DNA of 5,679 bases. Source: Clostridia bacterium (lineage in GTDB: Bacteria > Bacillota > Clostridia > Christensenellales > Borkfalkiaceae). Under the pieces are notes generated by a model. It saw nothing but the letters and a program-made list of their open reading frames with translations. It did no database searches and was not told the DNA's origin. A program made the translations under genes and the position numbers. The stretch's first letter is position 1, and each line of letters opens with the position of its first letter. This document shows positions 1-4,490 of this stretch, one piece after another. The stretch lies in NCBI GenBank assembly GCA_029052615.1, contig JAIDIR010000195.1:1-5679 (forward strand). Reading direction: 5' to 3'.

Positions 1-3
1 ACA

Positions 4-48
4 AAAGCCGCCGCGCGGTTACAAACGCGCGGCGGCTTTGGTTTTTTT
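4..48. terminator. Strong intrinsic terminator, possibly bidirectional
   Basis: A perfect 14-bp inverted repeat (arms 4-17 and 26-39, GC-rich core) encloses an 8-base loop. On the + strand it is followed by seven T residues (42-48), the classic layout of a factor-independent terminator for a gene entering from the left, outside the window. On the minus strand the stem is followed by only four T residues before the window ends, so it may also end the XRE gene transcript, 31 bases after that gene's stop. The T-tract polarity suggests that the neighbour to the left is convergent. Confidence 0.9.
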
Positions 49-70
49 AATAAGGAAGTTTTGAACTCGA

Positions 71-322
71 TTAAATATCGTCGTTGGGAAGTTCGATGTT
101 GTCGAACACGGGGTCGTTCAGGAATTCGGACATGGTCATTTCCAGCGCACGGCAAATTCTGTACAGAGTCGTCATGCTGATACCTGCAACACTCTTGCTA
201 CGGAAAATGTTGCTGATGCTCTGGGGTCTAACTCCGGGCAGCTTGCCCAAAGTCTTTTTCTTCATTCCGCGCTCCTTAAGTATTCCGCCTAAACGGTGCG
301 CAACTGCTTCTGTGATTGTCAT
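71..322 (-). CDS. Small Cro/C1-type (XRE) helix-turn-helix regulator
   Basis: An 83-residue protein that is almost entirely one Cro/C1 HTH domain. Helix 1 spans about residues 4-18 (AVAHRLGGILKERG). The helix-turn-helix covers about 21-41, with the recognition helix around RPQSISNIFRSK. The typical closing pattern follows, TLYRICRALEMTMSEFLNDP (52-71), and then a short acidic tail. Single-domain proteins of this kind in Clostridia bind operator DNA as dimers; no sensor or effector domain is present. The start is supported by a GGAG at 330-333 with a 7-base spacer to the ATG, and by a good promoter upstream (358-386). The gene is separated from queT by 155 bases, so it is probably its own unit. 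Its targets are unknown; autoregulation is plausible because inverted repeats overlap the promoter and the ribosome binding site. Family assignment is firm, function is not. Confidence 0.85.
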   Translation of the reverse strand: MTITEAVAHRLGGILKERGMKKKTLGKLPGVRPQSISNIFRSKSVAGISMTTLYRICRALEMTMSEFLNDPVFDNIELPNDDI

Positions 323-332
323 AATTTTTCTC

Positions 333-370
333 CGATTATCGTATTTTGAGTGAGTATATTATATGATAAT
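333..370. promoter_or_regulatory. Possible operator repeats at the XRE promoter
   Basis: ATTATC (335-340) and GATAAT (365-370) form an inverted repeat with centres 30 bp apart, about three helical turns, bracketing the -10 box and the expected transcription start. The left copy is itself inside a perfect 9-base palindrome, CGATTATCG (333-341), that abuts the ribosome binding site. The position suits autorepression by the adjacent HTH protein, but the sites are short and the region is AT-rich, so chance is a real alternative. Confidence 0.25.
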
Positions 371-386
371 GTCAATATTTTTTCAA
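358..386 (-). promoter_or_regulatory. Sigma-A-like promoter of the XRE gene
   Basis: Read on the minus strand, TTGAAA (381-386) lies exactly 17 bases before a perfect TATAAT (358-363). Transcription should start near 351, giving a leader of roughly 30 bases before the ATG at 322. A second TTGACA within the spacer (370-375) is only 6 bases from the -10 and cannot pair with it as a promoter. The surrounding sequence from 342 to 460 is AT-rich and holds no other gene. Confidence 0.75.
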
Positions 387-477
387 GCGTTTTTTGTCGA
401 AATTTGTATGAAATTATTCCCAAAATATATAATTTTTACAAAATAAGCCTTTTTATGCGGTTTTTCGCTCCTTTAAG

Positions 478-1062
478 CTACTCCGTCCTGTCCGCGGCGT
501 CGGCTTTTTTCTTTCCGCGCTCCGCCGCCCTTAAGTCCTTAAGCGTGTAGGGCGTGCTTCCCTTTACGTTCTTTTTTATCAGCGCGGCAAGCGTGTAGTA
601 CAGCGGGAAGCCCAGCGCGTACACCCATACGCTTTCGGTAAGCAGGAAGGACAAAACCTGATACCAGTAGGCGATAGGCAGTCCGCCCAGTATCATTACC
701 GCAGGCACTATAAACGCGTTAAACAGCACGGGGAATATGCCGCCGATAAGCACCCTTACCACCGAATTTTTAATCAGTCTGCCCACCGCGTAGGTGCAGC
801 ACGCCGCAAGCAGCGTTGCAAGCGAGCCAAGCAGTATGTCGTACACGCCGTACTGCGAAAGCAGGTTTGCAAGTATGCAGCCGACGTACAGCCCCGGTAT
901 TGCCTCTAAATAAAAGAGCGGCAATATGGTCAGCGCTTCGGAAGGTCTTATCTGAAAGGGTCCGAAAGCAAGCTCGCCGAACGGCATGGTCAGTGCGACG
1001 TACAGCGCGGCAAAAATGCCCGCGCGGCAAATCATTATTGTGGAAATTCTTCCTCTGTTCAT
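478..1062 (-). CDS. queT: QueT, queuosine-precursor ECF transporter S component
   Basis: A 194-residue, very hydrophobic protein with about five to six membrane segments. The family signature is clear in residues 32-86: AFGPFQIRPSEALTILPLF, then EAIPGLYVGCILANLLS and YDILLGSLATLLAA. QueT proteins are substrate-binding S subunits that work with the shared EcfA/EcfA'/EcfT energising module to import a queuosine precursor, thought to be preQ1 or a related compound, used to modify the wobble base of GUN-anticodon tRNAs. No ECF ATPase genes are in the window, so the module must be encoded elsewhere. The last 30 or so residues form a charged hydrophilic tail longer than in typical QueT. An in-frame TAA lies 15-17 bases upstream of the ATG at 1062, which is the first possible start. 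It has only A-rich sequence in front and no clear Shine-Dalgarno; an alternative Met10 (1035) has AGAGGAAG too far upstream. Upstream lies a preQ1-riboswitch-like element and a terminator. Confidence 0.9.
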   Translation of the reverse strand: MNRGRISTIMICRAGIFAALYVALTMPFGELAFGPFQIRPSEALTILPLFYLEAIPGLYVGCILANLLSQYGVYDILLGSLATLLAACCTYAVGRLIKNSVVRVLIGGIFPVLFNAFIVPAVMILGGLPIAYWYQVLSFLLTESVWVYALGFPLYYTLAALIKKNVKGSTPYTLKDLRAAERGKKKADAADRTE

Positions 1063-1088
1063 TTTTTCTTTTTACGCATAACGGCTTG

Positions 1089-1124
1089 AAAAAAGCGGAG
1101 CGGCAAAATTATAAACCGCTCCGC
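1089..1124 (-). terminator. Intrinsic terminator in the queT leader (attenuator)
   Basis: On the minus strand a perfect 9-bp stem (GCGGAGCGG at 1116-1124 with CCGCTCCGC at 1095-1103) has a 12-base A/T-rich loop and is followed directly by TTTTTT (1089-1094). It ends only 26 bases before the queT start codon, leaving no room for a separate promoter downstream. It must therefore either stop or admit transcription into queT. Together with the pseudoknot just upstream this is the expression platform of a transcription-attenuating riboswitch. Confidence 0.88.
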
Positions 1125-1146
1125 ATCTTAATTTATGCGTTTCTCC

Positions 1147-1186
1147 TCGGTTTTTTTATGTGGTAGTGTTGAGCCGAAAACCTACC
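1147..1186 (-). promoter_or_regulatory. Candidate preQ1 class I riboswitch aptamer
   Basis: The minus strand can fold into a compact H-type pseudoknot. P1 is GGTAG (1182-1186) with CTACC (1162-1166). P2 is TCGG (1174-1177) inside the P1 loop, pairing with CCGA (1147-1150) after an A-rich linker ACATAAAAAAA (1151-1161). This is the architecture of the class I preQ1 riboswitch: a five-bp stem, a loop ending in a CA-rich segment, an AUAAAAAA-type tail and a downstream P2 strand. The next gene on the transcript is queT, a known regulon member, and a terminator follows 23 bases later, so ligand binding would be expected to favour termination. One departure is that in known aptamers the ligand-pairing C lies immediately before the 3' strand of P1. 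Here that position is A unless the top G-C pair of P1 opens, so the exact class is uncertain. Confidence 0.7.
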
Positions 1187-1187
1187 T

Positions 1188-1335
1188 CGTCGCAACACGA
1201 CGCGTTTTGCAGATTTTTGATAAATCAAAAACCTTGCTTTCTACGTCGGTTGCTCCTCTTCAACAAAAATCTTTCTGCGAAATCTTTTTGTTGATTGCTA
1301 TTGAAAATAATTTGTAAACGCGCAGCGGCGCGTTT
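1188..1335 (-). other. Structured intergenic block with A/T-rich inverted repeats
   Basis: This non-coding stretch holds several inverted repeats. CGTCG/CGACG (1188-1192, 1198-1202) sits against the riboswitch. TTTTTGA/TCAAAAA (1214-1220, 1225-1231) has a 4-base loop. CAACAAAAA/TTTTTGTTG (1261-1269, 1285-1293) holds an inner TTTC/GAAA stem separated by a symmetrical 2x2 internal loop that is GA/GA on the minus strand. A longer alternative pairs 1211-1219 with 1264-1272 and competes with both A/T hairpins. The only promoter-like pair I find for queT is poor: TTGTTG (1261-1266), 17 bases, TAGAAA (1238-1243). I recognise no protein and no named repeat family. Confidence 0.5.
1316..1335 (-). terminator. 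Weak hairpin terminator after jag
   Basis: A perfect 8-bp stem (AAACGCGC at 1316-1323, GCGCGTTT at 1328-1335) with a 4-base loop begins 13 bases after the jag stop codon. On the minus strand the 3' side is followed by ACAAATTATTTT, a poor T-tract. On the + strand it is followed by five T residues in total (1333-1337), but no + strand gene needs it. Partial read-through from jag into the queT leader is therefore possible. Confidence 0.5.
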
Positions 1336-1348
1336 TTATTTAATTAAA

Positions 1349-2185
1349 TTAGTCCTCATTTTCGCCGGAGTTGCCGCTGTTGCCAAGAAACGTGCCGAAA
1401 TGAATTTCGCGCTTGCCGCCCTTGCTACCGCCGCCCGAACGGGGCGCTCCTCCCCTGCCTTCGCGGGGCTTTCCGTCACGGCGCTCTCTGCCTCTGCCGC
1501 CTCTGTCGCGGCGGTCTCTATCGCCGAAAGAACGCTCTCTGCGTCCTTCACGTCCCTCGTAAGGCTTTTCGTTGTTGGGCACGATTACTACGAATCTTGC
1601 CGGTTCCTTGCCGCTGGAAATGGTTTTAACCTCCTCGCTGTTTGCAAGCGCGGAATGAATTATGCGCCTTTCGTAGGGGTTCATGGGCTCCAGCGTCACC
1701 CTTCTCTGCTTGTCGACAGCCTTTTTGGCAAGTCTTTCGGCAAGCTCCGTCAAGGTCTTTTCCCTGCTTGCCCTGTAATCCTCGCAGTCGACGACTACCC
1801 TCTTGTATTCGTCCCTGCCGATATTTGCAACCGCGCTTGCCATGGTCTGGATTGCGTCCAGCACCTCGCCGCGGCGCCCTATAATTCTGCTCGACTGTGC
1901 GGAAGTGATGTTTATTACTACCTTATCGCCGTCGTAAACCAGCTCGCTCTGAGCCTCAAGCTGCAGAATTTTGGTCAGTCCGTCGATAAAATCAACCGCT
2001 CTTTTGCCGTCCGAGCTCTTTTTCGTAACCTTAACCTTTGCCTTTACGCCGCCGATAAGCTTCTTTTTTCCCTCTTCGAGAATTGTTATTTCAGCCTGCT
2101 CTCTTTTAAGATTAAGCGCGTCCAAGCCGGCCTGCACCGCTTCTTCCACGGTCTTGCCGGTAAATACGTTGGTTTCGTCCATCAT
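1349..2185 (-). CDS. jag: Jag/KhpB-type RNA-binding protein (Jag_N, KH, R3H)
   Basis: A 278-residue protein with the full Jag layout. The Jag-N domain spans about residues 4-54 (TGKTVEEAVQAGLDALNL ... GGVKAKVKV). A KH domain of about 75-150 carries the nucleic-acid-binding loop GRRG at 103-106 in SSRIIGRRGEVLDAIQ. An R3H domain of about 151-205 has the defining R-x3-H at R173 and H177 (PYERRIIHSAL). In Bacillota, Jag (KhpB/EloR) pairs with KhpA as an RNA chaperone and affects cell elongation. The C-terminal 70 residues are a disordered, Arg/Gly-rich segment (about 208-260) with RGG and GRGR motifs, longer than in most homologues and likely to add RNA affinity. The start is one of two tandem ATGs (2185 or 2182). 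A GAGG at 2190-2193 lies 4 bases from the first and 7 from the second, so the second may be used. The gene follows yidC by 9 bases, in the usual yidC-jag order. Confidence 0.93.
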   Translation of the reverse strand: MMDETNVFTGKTVEEAVQAGLDALNLKREQAEITILEEGKKKLIGGVKAKVKVTKKSSDGKRAVDFIDGLTKILQLEAQSELVYDGDKVVINITSAQSSRIIGRRGEVLDAIQTMASAVANIGRDEYKRVVVDCEDYRASREKTLTELAERLAKKAVDKQRRVTLEPMNPYERRIIHSALANSEEVKTISSGKEPARFVVIVPNNEKPYEGREGRRERSFGDRDRRDRGGRGRERRDGKPREGRGGAPRSGGGSKGGKREIHFGTFLGNSGNSGENED

Positions 2186-2194
2186 AATTCCTCG

Positions 2195-3601
2195 TTATCT
2201 AACTTTTTTTACTTTTCTGCCCTTGCGGCGCTTGGCCTGCCTGTCCAGATATTCATCCAGCTCGCCCCTTGCTTCCTTCCTCTTGAACCAGACGTCCACC
2301 GCCTTGTTTATGATAAGCATGGTGATTAAGCCGTACAGCGTATTCGTAATCATGTATATTGAGAAGGACGCCGAATAGAAGAACGAGATTGCGCCGTAGA
2401 ATATGGGCATCATTATCATCATCCATTTATTCGTCCTCGCGCCCGAACCGTCTACCGTGCCCAGCTCGTTAACCGACTTGTTTGCGCGCATGGATATCCA
2501 CTGTTGCAGCAGCATTAAGCCGATGGACAGCACGATGAGCACGAAATAGCCGTTATAACGCCCCTTCTGCACGGTGAGCGCTGCGGTTACCTTTTCGTAG
2601 GACTCCGCGTAGTCGTCGCCGATGTTCGCCTTTGATACGGTAGATTTGAACTTTGAGAAGCTGGGAAGCTCCTTATTTAGCGTGGAATCGGGGTACCAAA
2701 GGTTTTTTACCCACAAAAAGCTATTGTTGTGACCTTCCTTGTAGCTGTCGTTCTTGCCCTCGTAGAAGAGTTTTACTTCCTCTGCGGCGGGTCCTTCCAG
2801 ATAGTAGCTGACAAGATTGTTTCTTACCGAAATGGCCGTGGTCGTAAGCTCGCCGTGGTCGGTCAAGTTGACTACGTTAATATCGAAATTGCCTTCGTAA
2901 CCGGTGTGCGCCGCCTTGTACTCGCGCGCAAGCGATAAAAACACGCCGTCCTCGTCCTGCACCTGCCAGTTGGCGTCCGCCACGCCCTTAACCTTGTTGT
3001 AGTGCGCGGTAAACTTTGCATAGTCCACGGAATAATCCTTCGTTTCCTCGTCCAGCTGCACCTCGTGCAAAAAGCCGTCGGGGTTGTCGTCGCTTATAAC
3101 GTAGGTCTGCACCACTCCGTTATAGACGTTGACCATATCGTTATAGTTGCGCAGGTTTGCGTACTGCGAATAGGTCGAAAACGCGTTAAAGACGATAATG
3201 AATATTACCAGCGAAACGATAATGGGCAGGCACGCGCCGAACATGGAATATCCGCTCTTCTTCTGCAGCTCCATAACCTTTTGGTTATACATGCTCTTGT
3301 CGTTGGCGTACTGCTTTTGAAGCTTTTCCATCTGCGGGCGCATCCGCTCCATTATGAGCGCCTGCTTTTTACCCTTTATTCTGGAATAGATATCGAGCGG
3401 CAAAACGATAGTCTTTAAGATGAGCGTGAACACGATTATGCCCACACCGACTATGCCTATTCCCTCGATAAGAATTCTTATCAATTGACCAATCCAGTTG
3501 AGATTGATGTCCGCGATAGTCTTTACGCCGTAGCCCAAAGTACCGCTGTCTGTCAATAAATTAAACATTAAAACAAATTCAACGGGCGTCAATACACCCA
3601 T
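2195..3601 (-). CDS. yidC: YidC/OxaI-family membrane protein insertase
   Basis: A 468-residue insertase that places proteins in the cytoplasmic membrane alone or with Sec. Core parts in order: TM1 about residues 41-68, ending in FTLILKTIVLPL; a cytoplasmic helical hairpin about 70-118 (KGKKQALIMERMRPQMEKL); TM2 about 122-143 (GACLPIIVSLVIFIIVF); then TM3 351-370, TM4 393-410 and TM5 412-432. The family signature FLWVKNLWYPDS is at 295-306. The C-terminal tail (about 438-468) is strongly basic, as expected for ribosome contact. K63 takes the place of the conserved positively charged Arg in the hydrophilic groove, a conservative change. No signal peptide or lipobox is present, unlike Bacillus SpoIIIJ. 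About 150 residues are inserted between TM2 and FLW, on the outer face. The ATG at 3601 has AAGG four bases upstream and overlaps the end of yidD; Met12 (3568) is a weaker alternative. Confidence 0.93.
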   Translation of the reverse strand: MGVLTPVEFVLMFNLLTDSGTLGYGVKTIADINLNWIGQLIRILIEGIGIVGVGIIVFTLILKTIVLPLDIYSRIKGKKQALIMERMRPQMEKLQKQYANDKSMYNQKVMELQKKSGYSMFGACLPIIVSLVIFIIVFNAFSTYSQYANLRNYNDMVNVYNGVVQTYVISDDNPDGFLHEVQLDEETKDYSVDYAKFTAHYNKVKGVADANWQVQDEDGVFLSLAREYKAAHTGYEGNFDINVVNLTDHGELTTTAISVRNNLVSYYLEGPAAEEVKLFYEGKNDSYKEGHNNSFLWVKNLWYPDSTLNKELPSFSKFKSTVSKANIGDDYAESYEKVTAALTVQKGRYNGYFVLIVLSIGLMLLQQWISMRANKSVNELGTVDGSGARTNKWMMIMMPIFYGAISFFYSASFSIYMITNTLYGLITMLIINKAVDVWFKRKEARGELDEYLDRQAKRRKGRKVKKVR

Positions 3602-3879
3602 TTTACCTTAAAATGATTTTCGGGGGCGGGATCGAAGCCCCCCTTGGAAAAGGGATTACACCTTAAAAGCCGCCACGCGCCCAGCAACACACCTATTATA
3701 AAACCGTGATTGTTTAAACAGCGCAGAGTGTATTCCGAACACGTCGGCTCGTAAAGGCAGGTATGCCGCGAAAGGTTGTTCTGATAGAAAACGATTGCGT
3801 GCATGCCTATAATCTTTGCCCACAGCCACGGCTTGAAAATTGCAAAGCGCGTGTATGAAAACAGCCGGCGCGCTTTCAC
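3589..3879 (-). CDS. yidD: YidD, membrane protein insertion efficiency factor
   Basis: A small inner-membrane-associated protein that assists YidC-dependent insertion. The family hallmarks are present, numbering from the proposed GTG start: FYQNNLS (31-37), CLYEPTCSEY (41-50) and LRCNPFSKGGFDPAP (72-86), with three of the conserved cysteines (C41, C47, C74). I place the start at the GTG of 3877-3879. It shares its TG with the rnpA TGA stop (GTGA, a 4-base overlap) and has GGAG about 9 bases upstream, giving 96 residues. An ATG further upstream (3945) would overlap rnpA by 70 bases and add a non-family N-terminus. The internal Met26 would cut into the region aligned with other YidD proteins. 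The gene ends 13 bases inside yidC, so translation of rnpA, yidD and yidC is probably coupled. Confidence 0.9.
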   Translation of the reverse strand: MKARRLFSYTRFAIFKPWLWAKIIGMHAIVFYQNNLSRHTCLYEPTCSEYTLRCLNNHGFIIGVLLGAWRLLRCNPFSKGGFDPAPENHFKVKWVY

Positions 3880-4196
3880 CCTTCCATTCTCCGGAAACAG
3901 TTTATAAGACTCTTCTCGATTTCCGCATAGTCGTACTCTTCGCAAATCTTTGGAAGCACGACCAGAGAATAAACGCCGTTAAGCTTTTCGAAATTATTGG
4001 AAAACGCCGCCCTTATAAGCCTTTTTATGCGGTTGCGTCTGACCGCCTTGCCGTGCTTTTTGGAAAGGGCAATGCCCATAACCGTCTTTTCCTTTGCGGG
4101 AGTATAAATTACGGTAAGCGTGCGGGAAAATACCCTTTTACCCTTTTTGAACAGCTTCTGGAAGTCTGCGTTTTTTTTGAGCCGCTGATACTTCAT
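3876..4196 (-). CDS. rnpA: Ribonuclease P protein component
   Basis: A 106-residue basic protein that binds the RNase P RNA and the 5' leader of precursor tRNA to help remove it. The RNR signature is clear: KKHGKAVRRNRIKRLIR at about residues 46-62, with R54-N55-R56 and R59/R62. The N-terminal LKKNADFQKLFKKGKRV (6-22) carries the conserved phenylalanines that line the leader-binding cleft. Length is slightly below the usual 110-120. The ATG at 4196 is preceded directly by an in-frame TAG (4197-4199), so no earlier start exists. There is no Shine-Dalgarno at a normal distance; the nearest GAGG is at 4230-4233, 33 bases upstream. The gene follows rpmH after 63 bases and ends at a TGA shared with the yidD GTG start. 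Confidence 0.95.
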   Translation of the reverse strand: MKYQRLKKNADFQKLFKKGKRVFSRTLTVIYTPAKEKTVMGIALSKKHGKAVRRNRIKRLIRAAFSNNFEKLNGVYSLVVLPKICEEYDYAEIEKSLINCFRRMEG

Positions 4197-4205
4197 CTAC
4201 TTATA

Positions 4206-4254
4206 ACTTACGCTTTGCTGCCGCCAAGTCCTCTTGCCTGCGGTGGCTCACCGC
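4206..4254 (-). other. Structured rpmH-rnpA spacer
   Basis: The 63-base spacer is GC-rich in its 5' half. On the minus strand it contains a 6-bp hairpin, GCGGTG (4249-4254) with CACCGC (4240-4245) around a 3-base loop, and no T-tract, so it is not a terminator. Then comes a GAGG (4230-4233), and directly after it a possible short stem, ACTTG (4225-4229) with TAAGT (4206-4210), including one G-T pair. If that stem forms, GAGG is brought to 9 bases from the rnpA start. Confidence 0.35.
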
Positions 4255-4259
4255 GCGCC

Positions 4260-4394
4260 TTAAGCGCTGAGCTTCTTTCTTCCCTTATTTCTTCTTCTCT
4301 TCAACACCTTTCTTCCCGCGGTGGAAGCCATTCTCTTTCTGAATCCGTGAACCTTGCTTCTCTGTCTCTTTTTGGGCTGGTAAGTTCTTTTCAT
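4260..4394 (-). CDS. rpmH: 50S ribosomal protein L34
   Basis: A 44-residue, very basic protein too short for many gene finders. It begins MKRTYQPKKRQRSKVHGFRK and continues with RMASTAGRKVLKRRRNKGRK and KLSA. This is an almost textbook L34, including the invariant KRTYQP opening and the HGFRxRMxTxxGRxVLxxRRxKGR pattern, at the normal length. L34 is a late-assembling protein of the large subunit that packs against 23S rRNA. A GGAG at 4404-4407 lies 9 bases before the ATG at 4394. It is the first gene of the rpmH-rnpA-yidD-yidC-jag cluster and is preceded by its own promoter across the dnaN stop codon. Confidence 0.98.
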   Translation of the reverse strand: MKRTYQPKKRQRSKVHGFRKRMASTAGRKVLKRRRNKGRKKLSA

Positions 4395-4430
4395 AATTAT
4401 TTCTCCATATTGGTTTATTTTATAGTGATA

Positions 4431-4460
4431 GTGTCAGCCGCAGCTACGGTGACACACCGT
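4431..4460 (-). promoter_or_regulatory. Two overlapping hairpins in the rpmH leader
   Basis: On the minus strand GTGTCACCG (4447-4455) pairs with CGG (4438-4440) and TGACAC (4431-4436), a 9-bp stem with one bulged base and a 6-base loop. A second hairpin, ACGGTG (4455-4460) with CACCGT (4446-4451), uses some of the same bases. The expected transcription start falls near 4456-4458, so a transcript from the rpmH promoter would contain only the first hairpin, while read-through RNA from dnaN could form either. Neither is followed by a T-tract, so dnaN has no visible terminator. Confidence 0.5.
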
Positions 4461-4462
4461 AT

Positions 4463-4490
4463 TTTATAATTTTTTTAAAGGTTAAGTCAA
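4463..4490 (-). promoter_or_regulatory. Sigma-A-like promoter of rpmH-rnpA-yidD-yidC-jag
   Basis: On the minus strand TTGACT (4485-4490; five of six consensus bases) overlaps the dnaN stop codon. It is separated by 16 bases, including an A-tract, from TATAAA (4463-4468; five of six). Transcription should begin near 4456-4458, giving a leader of about 62 bases before rpmH. A second TATAAA-like stretch nearer the gene (about 4418-4424) lacks a matching -35. Confidence 0.6.

Noticed and set aside
370..375. TTGACA as the -35 of the XRE promoter
   Set aside because: It is only 6 bases from TATAAT. The TTGAAA at 381-386 has the correct 17-base spacing.
1059..1079. Six-codon reading frame (ATG CGT AAA AAG AAA AAA TGA) overlapping the queT start as ATGA
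   Set aside because: It has no ribosome binding site and consists of lysine codons expected from the A-rich leader; chance is the simpler explanation.
1107..1112. TATAAT on the minus strand as a queT promoter -10
   Set aside because: It sits in the loop of the terminator hairpin and there is no -35-like hexamer 16-18 bases upstream.
1141..1150. GAGGAG (minus strand) as a ribosome binding site, as in preQ1 class II leaders
   Set aside because: The nearest following ATG is 16 bases away with no gene, and a terminator lies between it and queT.
1295..2329. Long open frame of 344 codons on the + strand across jag and the end of yidC
   Set aside because: It lies opposite two clear conserved genes and has no family features; it is an antisense shadow of GC-biased codons.
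3840..4469. 209-codon open frame on the + strand opposite rnpA and rpmH
   Set aside because: It overlaps well-identified RNase P protein and L34 genes and shows no recognisable domain.
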